From Oceanobacillus damuensis (GTDB lineage Bacteria; Bacillota; Bacilli; Bacillales; Amphibacillaceae): a stretch of 64,000 nucleotides of DNA. The translations under genes were made by a program, and so were the position numbers. Below, piece by piece: positions 28,005-37,015 of this stretch; the stretch's first letter is position 1; each line of letters begins with the position of its first letter. Location: contig NZ_KV392043.1 of assembly GCF_001618145.1 (NCBI RefSeq), positions 1 to 64,000 on the forward strand, written 5' to 3'. The notes under the pieces are model-generated. The model ran no database searches and was not told the DNA's origin. It saw only the letters and a list, made by a program, of their open reading frames with translations.

Positions 28005-28784
28005 ATGTCAGAAAACTTATTAGTTGAGATTCAAGGTTCAGTAGGGATCATTACTATTAATAAAGAAGAACAGAGAAATAGTTTAAACATTGAAACGTTA
28101 AATAATTTAAAAAATGTTTTGCAGTCTTTTTCGGATAATAAAGAGGTTAGGGCAGTTATTATAACTGGAAGTGGACCTAAAGTTTTTGCAGCAGGTGCTG
28201 ATCTTAAAGAAGCTATCAAGTTAACCAAGGAAGATAGAAAAACACAGACTGAATTAGGACATGAAGTATTTCAGATGATTGAAAACTTTAGAGCTCCTGT
28301 CATAGCTGCAGTAAATGGGCATGCTCTTGGTGGTGGGTGTGAACTTGCTTTGGCATGTGATATTCGTATCGTTGAAGAACGTGCAAAAATTGGCTTAGTA
28401 GAAGTGGGAATTGGTACGATCCCAGGATGGGGTGGTACGCAAAGACTATCCAAAATTGTTGGATTAGGAAATGCAAAAGAAATGATATTAACAGGAATTC
28501 CATTATCAGCCCAGGAAGCGAAGGAAGTTGGCTTGGCGAATAAAGTGGCGGAAAGTGGAACAGGATTAGTGCTTGCACTCGAGTTAGCAGAAAAAATAAG
28601 TAAAAATTCGCCATATGCTGTTCAAGTCGCCAAATCTTTAGTTAACCAGTCTAGTTTAGGTACACTACCTACAGGCATTGAGTTAGAGAAGAAGGCAAGT
28701 GATTTAATATTTATATCTCATGACAGAACAGAAGGAATTAAGTCATTTTTAGAAAAGCGTAAACCAAACTTTACAGGGGAGTGA
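28005..28784 (+). CDS. Enoyl-CoA hydratase/isomerase (crotonase family)
   Basis: The 259-residue product has the oxyanion-hole segment FAAGADLKE, NGHALGGGCELALACD with the first catalytic Glu, and KIGLVEVGIGTIPGWGGTQRL, where the second Glu of the hydratase dyad lies. Both catalytic acids are thus present, favouring hydratase over isomerase activity. GGAGGTGA precedes the ATG at 28005. An upstream in-frame ATG lies within the CoA-transferase gene. Crotonases give (S)-3-hydroxyacyl-CoA, opposite to the MaoC-like enzyme. Confidence 0.9.
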   Translation: MSENLLVEIQGSVGIITINKEEQRNSLNIETLNNLKNVLQSFSDNKEVRAVIITGSGPKVFAAGADLKEAIKLTKEDRKTQTELGHEVFQMIENFRAPVIAAVNGHALGGGCELALACDIRIVEERAKIGLVEVGIGTIPGWGGTQRLSKIVGLGNAKEMILTGIPLSAQEAKEVGLANKVAESGTGLVLALELAEKISKNSPYAVQVAKSLVNQSSLGTLPTGIELEKKASDLIFISHDRTEGIKSFLEKRKPNFTGE

Positions 28785-28791
28785 AGGAGTT

Positions 28792-30228
28792 ATGATTACT
28801 AATAAGTTATATATTAATGGTGAGTGGATGGATGCTTTATCTAAAGAAACTTTTCCTTCTATCAATCCATCAACAGGAGAAATTATAGCTGTTGTACCGA
28901 AAGCTGGGGGAGCAGAGACAAAATTGGCAATTGATGCTGCGTATAACGCATCAAAAGAATGGGCTAAAACAACGGTATTCAAACGATCTGAATTGCTCCA
29001 TAAAATTAAAAATCTAATACTTGAAAATTCCGAGAGTCTAACACGCTTATTAACAATGGAACAGGGGAAACCGTTATATGAGGCTGAGATGGAAGTGAAT
29101 GGTTCTGCAAAGATATTTGAGCTGTATGCTGAAGAGGCTAAAAGAATAAATGGTGAAACCCTTCCAAATGTTGATAGTAAGAAAAGAAATTTTGTTAATA
29201 AAGTGCCAATCGGTGTTGTTGCTGCAATAACTCCATGGAACTTCCCTCTACATATTTTATGTAGAAAAATTTCAGCAGCTTTAGCTGCAGGGTGTCCAGT
29301 TCTTGTTAAGCCAGCTAGTGACACTCCATTAATTGCACTTGCACTTGCTAAATTATTTGAAGAAGCTGGATTTCCGAAAGGAGTAGCAAATTTCATCGTA
29401 GGAGACACAAAACAGATTGGTAATGAAATATTTAATAGCCCAAAAGTAGCGGGAGTTTCATTTACTGGTTCGACCGCTGTAGGCAAAAAGATTATTGAAG
29501 CTTGTGCCTCTACGGTAAAACACGTCTCAATGGAACTGGGTGGGCATGCGCCTATCATCGTTTATGATGATGCTGATATTGACTTAGCTGTTGAGGGTAC
29601 ATTAATTAACAAACTAAGAAACTCTGGACAAACGTGCGTATGTGCGAACAGAATCTATGTACACAAAAACGTAGTAGAAGAATATACAACAAAACTAGCT
29701 GAAAAAATGAATAAAAAAACTCAAGGAAATGGTTTAGATAACACTGATTTAGGTAGTTTGGTAAATGAAGAAGCAATCTCGAAAATAGAAACGCATGTAA
29801 AAGATGCCCTTGATAAAGGTGCAACTCTTGTAACAGGTGGATCCAGGAACAAAGAAATGCAAACGGGATACTACTATTTACCTACTATTTTACAAGATAT
29901 TCATGAAGAAATGGAACTAATGAAAGATGAAACATTTGGACCTGTTGCACCAATTATAGAATTTGATGATGATGAAAAAATTATCGAAAGAGTAAATAAT
30001 ACACCAAATGGCTTAGCTGCTTATTTCTATACAAATAACTTGAAGAAAGTTTATGAAGTAAGTGAACAACTTGAATTTGGAGTTGTTGGTGTAAATGATA
30101 CAACACCTGTTGTTGACCATGGTCCATTTGGTGGCGTGAAACAAAGTGGAATTGGAAGAGAAGGCGGAAAAGAGGGTATTGAGGAATTTCTTGATTCAAA
30201 AGCTGTATCTATTCGTCTAGAAAAGTAA
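28792..30228 (+). CDS. NAD(P)-dependent aldehyde dehydrogenase, succinate-semialdehyde type
   Basis: A 478-residue ALDH. The nucleotide-binding PWNFPLHILCRKI, FTGSTAVGKKI, the general-base Glu in MELGGHAP and the catalytic Cys in SGQTCVCANR are intact, and EFGVVGVNDTTPVVDHGPFGGVKQSG ends like GabD (read as VDHGPFGG). The Cys-x-Cys arrangement is common in succinate and 2-oxoglutarate semialdehyde dehydrogenases. In this operon it would oxidise the aldehyde released by the DapA-family enzyme. It follows the crotonase by seven bases. Confidence 0.88.
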   Translation: MITNKLYINGEWMDALSKETFPSINPSTGEIIAVVPKAGGAETKLAIDAAYNASKEWAKTTVFKRSELLHKIKNLILENSESLTRLLTMEQGKPLYEAEMEVNGSAKIFELYAEEAKRINGETLPNVDSKKRNFVNKVPIGVVAAITPWNFPLHILCRKISAALAAGCPVLVKPASDTPLIALALAKLFEEAGFPKGVANFIVGDTKQIGNEIFNSPKVAGVSFTGSTAVGKKIIEACASTVKHVSMELGGHAPIIVYDDADIDLAVEGTLINKLRNSGQTCVCANRIYVHKNVVEEYTTKLAEKMNKKTQGNGLDNTDLGSLVNEEAISKIETHVKDALDKGATLVTGGSRNKEMQTGYYYLPTILQDIHEEMELMKDETFGPVAPIIEFDDDEKIIERVNNTPNGLAAYFYTNNLKKVYEVSEQLEFGVVGVNDTTPVVDHGPFGGVKQSGIGREGGKEGIEEFLDSKAVSIRLEK

Positions 30229-30258
30229 TTTATTTTAAATAAGATGGGGGATTTTTAT

Positions 30259-31455
30259 ATGAATGGAATATACAATGCATCACCAAATCAATTTGAATTT
30301 CAACAAGCATTTCATCAATATATTATTTTAACACGTATTATTTCTGGTCCTGGTTGTGTTAGTGAAGTTGGAGCTCATGCAGAAAAATTAAAAGGAACAC
30401 ATGCCCTAGTTGTAACAGACCCTGTGATCAGCAAATTAGGATTAACGGAACCGATTATTGAGTCTTTACAAAAGAATAATATTGAAACAATAATTTTCAA
30501 TGAAGTAGAAGAAAATCCACATTGGCAAACAATTGATAAAGGTGGACAAATCATTAAAGAAAACAATTGTGATATTGTCATTGCGATAGGTGGAGGTAGC
30601 TCCATTGATGCTGCTAAATCAATGGCAATGATGGGAACTAACGAAGGTTCTATTCTTGATTGGGAAGGTATTGATCTATTTCCTAATGATCCTATTCCAT
30701 TTATGGTAGTCCCGACTACATGTGGTACAGGAAGTGAAGTAACGAGAGGTTCCGTCATTACAGAAAGTTCTCGCTCTAGAAAGTTAAATGTAGGTAGCGA
30801 CAGAATGCGTGCAAATGTAGCATTTTTAGATCCTTTAATGCTTGCTAATATTCCAGCCTCTGTTGCATCTGCAACTGGAGTTGACGCATTAACACATGCT
30901 ATTGAAGGATATGTGTCAAATATTGCAACTCCACTAACAGATTCATTACTAATTGGGGCTATTAAACTCATTTCTGATAATCTTAGATCGGTAGTAGCCG
31001 ACCCTAAAAATGTAACAACAACTTTAAACATGCAGTTTGCAGCAACCATTGCTGGAATGGGATTCAATAATGCGCAGTTAGGAATTGTCCATGCGATGTC
31101 TGAACCACTTTCACCAGTAGCCGGTGTTCCGCATGGTGTTGCAAACGCAATCTTGTTACCACACTGTATGGAATTTAATTTAAATGGACGAATTGAGAAA
31201 TTTGCACAAATAGCGGAAGCGATGGGTGAAAATGTAGAAGGTCTTCCAAAGCATATTGCGGCTGAAAAATCACTAGATGCAGTAAGAAAATTAGTTGAAG
31301 ATGTAGGAATACCATCAGGTCTTGCGGATGTGGGAGTGAAAGAAGAACATATATCCCCAATGGTTGATCAGGCTAAAGTTCATGGACTACTAAACTTTAA
31401 CCCGCGTCGTGTAAATGCAAAGGAAATTGAAGATATATATCGTAAGTCTCTATAG
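30259..31455 (+). CDS. Iron-containing (group III) alcohol dehydrogenase
   Basis: Group III ADHs interconvert alcohols and aldehydes or hydroxy and keto acids. The NAD-binding GGGSSIDAAKSMA, PTTCGTGSEVT and the metal ligands in DALTHAIEGYVS and HAMSEPLSPVAGVPHGVANAI (Asp-His-His-His) are intact. GGGGGA lies before the ATG at 30259, which I prefer over the ATG at 30244. Length 398. With the ALDH it allows an aldehyde intermediate to be oxidised or reduced. It is the last enzyme before the regulator. Confidence 0.9.
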   Translation: MNGIYNASPNQFEFQQAFHQYIILTRIISGPGCVSEVGAHAEKLKGTHALVVTDPVISKLGLTEPIIESLQKNNIETIIFNEVEENPHWQTIDKGGQIIKENNCDIVIAIGGGSSIDAAKSMAMMGTNEGSILDWEGIDLFPNDPIPFMVVPTTCGTGSEVTRGSVITESSRSRKLNVGSDRMRANVAFLDPLMLANIPASVASATGVDALTHAIEGYVSNIATPLTDSLLIGAIKLISDNLRSVVADPKNVTTTLNMQFAATIAGMGFNNAQLGIVHAMSEPLSPVAGVPHGVANAILLPHCMEFNLNGRIEKFAQIAEAMGENVEGLPKHIAAEKSLDAVRKLVEDVGIPSGLADVGVKEEHISPMVDQAKVHGLLNFNPRRVNAKEIEDIYRKSL

Positions 31456-31524
31456 AAATTGCCAAATCACAGAAGATTGGTAAAATGAATGAAGGTGATA
31501 TATTTTAAGAGTGGAGGATAATAT

Positions 31525-32523
31525 ATGGTTACAATTAAGGATGTTGCTGCAGCATCAGGTTATTCTAAAGCGATGGTCTCTTATGCATTAAATAATAAAG
31601 GTAATTTAAAGGAAGAAACAAAACAGAAAATATTACAAGCAGCAAAAGAGTTAGGTTATGTTCCTAATTCTGCTGCTGCAGCATTAAGATCAAAAAGGAA
31701 AAATGTTGTTGGACTAATATTAAGAGATATTTCTAACCCAACCTTCGTACAATATGCAAATTATATTGAAAAAACTTTGGCTGAGTATGGTTACAGGTTA
31801 TCCATTTTCACAACATATGGGCAAAAAAGGGTTAACGATGCAATTATATCGTTCTGTGGAGGGGGAAGGTTAGATGGGTTAATTTATTCTGTTGTTGCTT
31901 TAGATGAGAAAACCCTAACCTCCATTAACCAATATAGCACAAACAGTGTTGTACTTTCAGTTTCTGAAGTGAGTAATGTCGAATACGGGGCATATATCGC
32001 AACAGAACATTTATTGGGACAAAATCATTCTATTGTAGCACACATTGGATCTCCGGGAAACCATCCAAATTCAAACTTTATGATAAATGGCTATAAAAGG
32101 GCATTAAAAGTACACGGGAAAGCATTTTCGCCAGATTTAATTGTACAAGGTGGTTATGATCTTGAAGATGCAGAAAAGGCAGCAGAAAAGCTAATCAGAA
32201 AATGGGGAGTGCCATTAGCAATTTTTACCGCAAGTGATTATGCTGCTTTTGGAGTATTAAATTATTTACGTCGTGCTAAGCTCAAATTAGGAAAGGATGT
32301 TTTTTTAGTTGGATGGGATGATATTCCTTTTGCAGAGTCAGTAGGGTTAACTACGATTGCAATAGACCATGAAGCTATTGCGCGAAAGTCAGTATATGAG
32401 CTATTAAATGAACTTGAACCAAATATAGAATTACCATCCATAAATATACCAGATTATGAACTGATAGTACGGGAATCTTGCCATGAGGAAAGTGGAAATT
32501 TATTAAAAAATGGTTGCCATTGA
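31525..32523 (+). CDS. LacI-family transcriptional regulator
   Basis: The N-terminal HTH reads VTIKDVAAASGYSKAMVSYALNNKG and is followed by the hinge helix PNSAAAALRSKR and a periplasmic-binding-protein-like effector domain. The 332 residues are normal. It lies in the middle of the catabolic cluster, 69 bases after the ADH. It is the natural repressor for the shared palindromes at 15411 and 25487. The effector is probably a pathway intermediate or the substrate. Regulation is inferred. Confidence 0.92.
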   Translation: MVTIKDVAAASGYSKAMVSYALNNKGNLKEETKQKILQAAKELGYVPNSAAAALRSKRKNVVGLILRDISNPTFVQYANYIEKTLAEYGYRLSIFTTYGQKRVNDAIISFCGGGRLDGLIYSVVALDEKTLTSINQYSTNSVVLSVSEVSNVEYGAYIATEHLLGQNHSIVAHIGSPGNHPNSNFMINGYKRALKVHGKAFSPDLIVQGGYDLEDAEKAAEKLIRKWGVPLAIFTASDYAAFGVLNYLRRAKLKLGKDVFLVGWDDIPFAESVGLTTIAIDHEAIARKSVYELLNELEPNIELPSINIPDYELIVRESCHEESGNLLKNGCH

Positions 32524-32554
32524 TTATTGGTATTCCTAAAGAAGGAGATATATA

Positions 32555-33556
32555 ATGTATACCATTATCTTGAGCCACACACCAAAAGAACTAGAAATGC
32601 TTTACCCAGAAAAATCCCTAAATAAGCTTAAGCAATTAGGAAATGTTATACTTAATCCATATGATAGACAGCTAACAACAAAAGAAATGATAGAAAAGGC
32701 GCATGAGGCAAATTTTATTATTACGACAGTAAGATTTGAAGGTAATGAGGAGCTATTTGAAAACTGTCCTAACCTAATAAGCTTTATTCGGTCTGGTGTA
32801 GACATAAGAAATATAAATATGGAAGCAGCTGCTCGAAATGGGGTGTTAGTATGTAATTGCCCCGGCATCTATGAGGCTCCAGTAGTGGAGTTAGTTATTG
32901 GCTACTTATGTGCAATTAGTAGGGGCATCATTAAACACCATACTGAATTAAAAAATGGCGTTGCCCAAAGATATACGTTACCTGATTTATGGAGGAAATC
33001 TCTAGGTTTAATTGGATATGGAGCAATTGCTAGAAAAGTTGCTAAAGTTGCAAAAGCATTAGGTATGAAAATTCTAGTCCACGATCCATTTATTAATGAG
33101 GTTGAATCCGATGAGCAACTTTGCAGTATGGAGGAACTCTTAAAGAACTCTGATTTTGTCTCACTGCATGCCGTTTTAAATAGTGAAACAGAAGGTATGA
33201 TGGGGGAAAAGGAATTTTCATTAATGAAATCAACTGCATGGTTCATTAATTCTGGACGCGGTTTACTTGTTCAAGAGAAAGCGCTATATGAGCATTTAGT
33301 TGAAGGTAAAATTGCAGGAGCAGCATTAGATGTGTTTGCAACAGAACCTAATATTGTAGAAAATCCACTAGTGAAATTGGATAATGTTATCGCTACTCCA
33401 CATATTGGAGGCTGGTCTTCAAGAGTTTATGAAGAACTCTCACTACGCACAGTGGAATTAGTTGAGATGATGATCTCAGGTGAAATGCCAGACTCAACCT
33501 ATAATAAAAATTTAATTAAGGAAAATGGTAGACTAGAAAAACTAATTCATACGTAA
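32555..33556 (+). CDS. D-isomer-specific 2-hydroxyacid dehydrogenase
   Basis: The product has the Rossmann motif LGLIGYGAIARKVAKVAKALG, the catalytic Arg in FINSGRG, Glu in FATEPN and His in ATPHIGGWS, i.e. the full R-E-H triad. It would reduce a 2-keto acid or oxidise a D-2-hydroxy acid with NAD(H). It follows the regulator by 31 bases with an AAGGAGA site and is closed by a terminator at 33606. It may serve the keto acid released by the DapA-family or PLP enzyme. Confidence 0.9.
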   Translation: MYTIILSHTPKELEMLYPEKSLNKLKQLGNVILNPYDRQLTTKEMIEKAHEANFIITTVRFEGNEELFENCPNLISFIRSGVDIRNINMEAAARNGVLVCNCPGIYEAPVVELVIGYLCAISRGIIKHHTELKNGVAQRYTLPDLWRKSLGLIGYGAIARKVAKVAKALGMKILVHDPFINEVESDEQLCSMEELLKNSDFVSLHAVLNSETEGMMGEKEFSLMKSTAWFINSGRGLLVQEKALYEHLVEGKIAGAALDVFATEPNIVENPLVKLDNVIATPHIGGWSSRVYEELSLRTVELVEMMISGEMPDSTYNKNLIKENGRLEKLIHT

Positions 33557-33605
33557 TATGAATTTTTGTTTCCTGATTTTCAAAACTGATATATTGATAG
33601 ATTCT

Positions 33606-33670
33606 TTGTCACAACTCTTTACTTCTGTGCTCTTATAAGCATAAATTACTCAAAGGGTGTGACAAGTTTT
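33606..33670 (+). terminator. Terminator after the 2-hydroxyacid dehydrogenase
   Basis: TTGTCACA (33606-33613) pairs with TGTGACAA (33658-33665), followed by GTTTTTATTTT. CTTT/AAAG inside extends the stem. Confidence 0.6.
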
Positions 33671-33713
33671 TATTTTAGATTGTTATTAAACTAGGAAAGG
33701 ATTAACTAAACAA

Positions 33714-34169
33714 ATGATTGAAAAGAAAATGGAACAATTAGGATATCCGCTACCTAATGCAAGAAAACCATTATATGAATACGTTCCTGTTGTTATTCAT
33801 AATAATTTAGCGTTCGTGAGTGGCCAATTACCGCGCGTTAGCGGTCAACTCAAATATTGTGGAAAAGTTGGTGAAGAGATAACCATTGAAACAGCACAGG
33901 AAGCTGCCCGCATTTGTATTGTGAATGCTTTGACTGTATTAAATTATGAGCTTGGCTCCCTTGATAAAGTGAAGCGGATTGTAAAAATGACGGGTTTTGT
34001 TAATGCGAGACATGGATTTAAAGATCAATCTACTGTAATTGATGGCGCTTCAAATCTTCTTGTTGATATATTTGGAGAAAAAGGTCAACACGCCCGGTCA
34101 GCAATCGGAGCTGGAGATCTACCAGGTCAATCTCCAGTTGAAATTGAACTAATTGTTGCGACTGAATAG
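33714..34169 (+). CDS. RidA/YjgF family enamine-imine deaminase
   Basis: RidA proteins hydrolyse reactive enamine/imine products of PLP-dependent dehydratases. The conserved Arg that anchors the substrate carboxylate is in HARSAIGAGDLPGQSPVEIE, matching the RidA signature. The 151-residue length is slightly above the ~130 of RidA, as in YjgH-like members. It lies 59 bases before a PLP dehydratase gene, which makes the functional link direct: the dehydratase makes the imine, RidA removes it. Confidence 0.88.
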   Translation: MIEKKMEQLGYPLPNARKPLYEYVPVVIHNNLAFVSGQLPRVSGQLKYCGKVGEEITIETAQEAARICIVNALTVLNYELGSLDKVKRIVKMTGFVNARHGFKDQSTVIDGASNLLVDIFGEKGQHARSAIGAGDLPGQSPVEIELIVATE

Positions 34170-34228
34170 ATATACACTTAGATAAAAATAGCTTTTAAGC
34201 TAAAATTTCGAGTTAAGGAGAAAATCTA

Positions 34229-35170
34229 ATGGTAAATCTTAATAAAATAAAGCAGGCTAGAGAAAATATCTCCAAAATTATTAATGAAACCCCTTTGATG
34301 ACATCGGAAAGTATATCATCAGAAGTGGGTAATCAAATATTTTTTAAATGTGAGCACCTACAAAAAACAGGTTCATTTAAGATTAGAGGTGCCTCAAATA
34401 AAATTATAAATGAAGCTAGTAAAGGTGCAAGGTCGATTGTTGCTGCATCATCCGGTAACCATGGCCAGGCTGTTAGTTATATAGCACGTAAATTAGGTCT
34501 TACCCCAACTATTGTTGTGCCTGCCAATGTTGCGGCTTGTAAACAAAAAGGAATTCGGGCTTATCACGGGAACATAGAGTTTTGTGGGGAAAGCTCTGAA
34601 GAAAGGCTTGGAAGAGCTAAGCAAATTTCCAAAGAGGAAAATGCACCATATGTTCCACCTTACGACGACCCTTTAATTATGGCAGGTCAGGGAACAATCG
34701 GCCTTGAAATTTTAGAGCAATTAGATTCAGTAGATGAGGTTTATGTGCCGATAGGTGGAGGTGGACTTATTTCTGGTGTAGCAACAGCAATCAAAGAAAT
34801 AAAACCACATGTTCGCATTATTGGTGTTGAACCAAAACTTGCAAATGATACATACCTTTCCATTCTAAAAGGTGAAAGAGTTAATATTGGGGGTTCTACT
34901 ACGATAGCTGATGGGTTAAGGACTGCAACACCGGGTGAATTAACTTTCCCTATCATTCAGAAGTATGTAGATGAAATTGTATTGGTTGATGAAGAAGAAA
35001 TAAAAACTGCATTTACGATTGTTCTTACAAGAATGAAGCAAGTAATTGAAACATCTGCCGCTGTTGCAGTTGCAGCAGCTATGACAAGGGAAGCAGAAGG
35101 AAAAAAGATTGTTGCACTTTGCTCTGGAGGAAATGTTGACACTTCTGTTGTTTCTTCCATTTTGGGTTAA
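34229..35170 (+). CDS. PLP-dependent serine/threonine dehydratase-like enzyme
   Basis: A fold-type II PLP enzyme of 313 residues. The Schiff-base Lys is in KTGSFKIRGA. The phosphate-binding glycine loop VPIGGGGLISG and SSGNHGQAVSYIA are present. It lacks the C-terminal ACT regulatory domain of biosynthetic threonine deaminase. It therefore resembles catabolic threonine/serine dehydratases, serine racemase or threo-3-hydroxyaspartate dehydratase. These cannot be told apart from sequence by eye. Paired with RidA, it would produce an imino acid and then a keto acid and ammonia. It is the last gene of the cluster. Confidence 0.88.
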   Translation: MVNLNKIKQARENISKIINETPLMTSESISSEVGNQIFFKCEHLQKTGSFKIRGASNKIINEASKGARSIVAASSGNHGQAVSYIARKLGLTPTIVVPANVAACKQKGIRAYHGNIEFCGESSEERLGRAKQISKEENAPYVPPYDDPLIMAGQGTIGLEILEQLDSVDEVYVPIGGGGLISGVATAIKEIKPHVRIIGVEPKLANDTYLSILKGERVNIGGSTTIADGLRTATPGELTFPIIQKYVDEIVLVDEEEIKTAFTIVLTRMKQVIETSAAVAVAAAMTREAEGKKIVALCSGGNVDTSVVSSILG

Positions 35171-35407
35171 TAAGTATTTTATATGTAAAAAGGTTTAAGG
35201 GAGCACTTCGGTTTTATTATTAAACATTACAATGTTTAGAGAATGAAGTTCTTCCTATTTTATTTACAATTAAAGGTTTAAAATTATAGTTTATTTGTCC
35301 CGTCATCATTTAAATTTAACTTAATATTGAAATATATACTCCTTATAACCCATATAATGTCTTAATATTATCGTTGTTTATAAGGATGGTTATACTCATC
35401 TTCTCTT

Positions 35408-35450
35408 TTAATCTCCGGTGTTGACCAATTTTTGATCAAACCGAGATTTT
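35408..35450. terminator. Possible terminator hairpin
   Basis: AATCTCCGGT (35410-35419) pairs with AACCGAGATT (35439-35448) apart from one bulged C, followed by TTTAT. It lies 240 bases after the PLP dehydratase. The rest of 35171-35740 shows no gene or RNA that I can recognise. Confidence 0.4.
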
Positions 35451-35744
35451 ATAACGTTGAGCTCCGTGACTACGTAAATGATTGGCTTTTTTCTATAACT
35501 TTACTTCTCTTATGTCATATTTTCCCCTTTGTGGACAAACCATATAATATATAGTTTGTCCATTATGACATCTCCTTATATGATTTATTGATGGGTATTG
35601 TCTTTTATACATAAAAGTATTTTGAGGATTCATTTTTATTTATGTTGAATCTGAGTACACTTATTTAGAACAAACGGAAATGTGATACTATCAAGCTAAC
35701 GATATGTTCAAATAGACTTGTTCAAAGTGTAGGGTGGAGATTAT

Positions 35745-36220
35745 ATAATTTTTGGTTTTGCAAGAATAAGTTCAAAGGGTAAAAGTTTAAATAGGCAACT
35801 GAAGGAGTTAAAAGCTTATTGAGATCCAAGATGCGATTTTTGTGATGTGTTAGATGTTCATGATCTTAGTTTGTTTTGGTCAGAATAAATAAGAGATTCG
35901 TAAAGATCGTAACGAGTGGTAAAACGCTTATTGATGAAGAGATTGATATTGTAGTATGCCTATTCTTGATACACGAAAATACAAAGATTTAGAAGGAATG
36001 GACAGTTTGGTTTTTAACTTTGCCGTCATGGATGGTTGAAGAGGAAGGGAACGAATTAGAAATGCACAGTGTGAAGGAAAGTTTAAAGCTAGAACGAAAA
36101 AATATCATACTAGGCAACCGGAAAAGATAAAGTTATTTATAATCGAGAAGTTAGGGAGGCACGAAATACAATTTATAGGATTAAAAAGGATGTGGATTTT
36201 GCAGTGAATAATGTATAGTT
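35745..36220 (+). pseudogene. Dead serine recombinase (resolvase/invertase family)
   Basis: Three frame-shifted pieces read like a resolvase. IIFGFARISSKGKSLNRQLKELKAY (start, with the catalytic Ser in ARISS) ends at a TGA. Then comes MPILDTRKYKDLEGMDSLV (about 35957-36013), and then DKVIYNREVREARNTIYRIKKDV, the end of the HTH tail (about 36120-36200). Many stops interrupt it. It is probably the resolvase of a lost transposon. Confidence 0.8.
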
Positions 36221-36270
36221 AGTAAAAAGTGTTTTCGGTTCATTATATTGTGTTTCTCACTAATTGAAAA

Positions 36271-36996
36271 GAGGCTGGGACAAAACCCCAGTAAATAAAA
36301 ATAAGCGCGATACCATTCCATGAAAATTGGAAAAAAGGTATCACGCTTATTTTTCTGTTTCTATTTATTATTTTAGTGAACAAAAGGACACCATTTGATA
36401 AAATTAAAGTGACCAAACAATAACCATCGGAGGTGTCCTTATGTTTAAAGATTATAACATGAATCAAGTAGTTTTGCTTTAGATTTAGAAGTTAAATTAA
36501 AAAAAGATGATGTTGCCTTTTCCATAAATGAATTAGTAGAAAGTATACCTAGTAAAGCTTTCGAAGGCTTTATTCACCAAACTGGTTGTCCCCCATATCA
36601 TCCACGAATGATGATGAAAATTATTTTATGTGCGTATACACAATCTGTTTTCTCTGGAAGAAAAATCGCAGGATTATTAGAAGATAGTGTACGCATGATG
36701 TGGCTATCTCAAGGTTACGAACCAAGCTACCGGAACATCAATCGCTTTCGTTCTAATCCACTAGTTGAAGAAATCCTTCGTGAATGTTTTGTGCAGTTTC
36801 GTAGCCAACTCGTTCAAGAAAATTTAATTGAGGAAGAAGCGATATTTATTGACGGGACAAAGATTAAAGCGAACGCAAATAAATTCACCTTTGTTTGGCG
36901 CAAATCCGTGGAGAAGTATAGTGATAATTTAATGGAGAGGTCCAATCAAATATACGATGAGTTATTGGAAAAGGAAATTATTCCGGCAATCGAACT
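36271..36996 (+). mobile_element. Left part of an IS1182-family insertion sequence
   Basis: The left end reads GAGGCTGGGACAAAA, a terminal sequence common in IS1182-type elements. A hairpin follows (arms 36298-36314 and 36338-36354, one mismatch, then T-rich), which would block read-through into the transposase. The transposase start follows at 36441. Homology ends near 36996 and no matching right end is visible downstream, so the element is truncated. Confidence 0.75.
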
Positions 36997-37015
36997 GTTT
37001 GTATTTATTATTTAA
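36441..37015 (+). pseudogene. Truncated and frameshifted IS1182-type transposase
   Basis: The ATG at 36441 follows GGAGGTG and gives MFKDYNMNQVVLL, then stop. One base missing near 36477 shifts the rest, which reads LDLEVKLKKDDVAFSINELVESIP and HPRMMMKIILCAYTQSVFSGRKI, typical for the DUF772 N-terminal domain. EEEAIFIDGTKIKANANKFTFVW carries the first catalytic Asp. The frame then ends at 37015 in unrelated sequence, so the catalytic C-terminal half is lost. Inactive. Confidence 0.85.

Noticed and set aside
28749-29558. Long open frame (269 codons) antisense to the aldehyde dehydrogenase gene
   Set aside because: It mirrors codon bias of the real gene, has no ribosome site, and its translation resembles no protein family.
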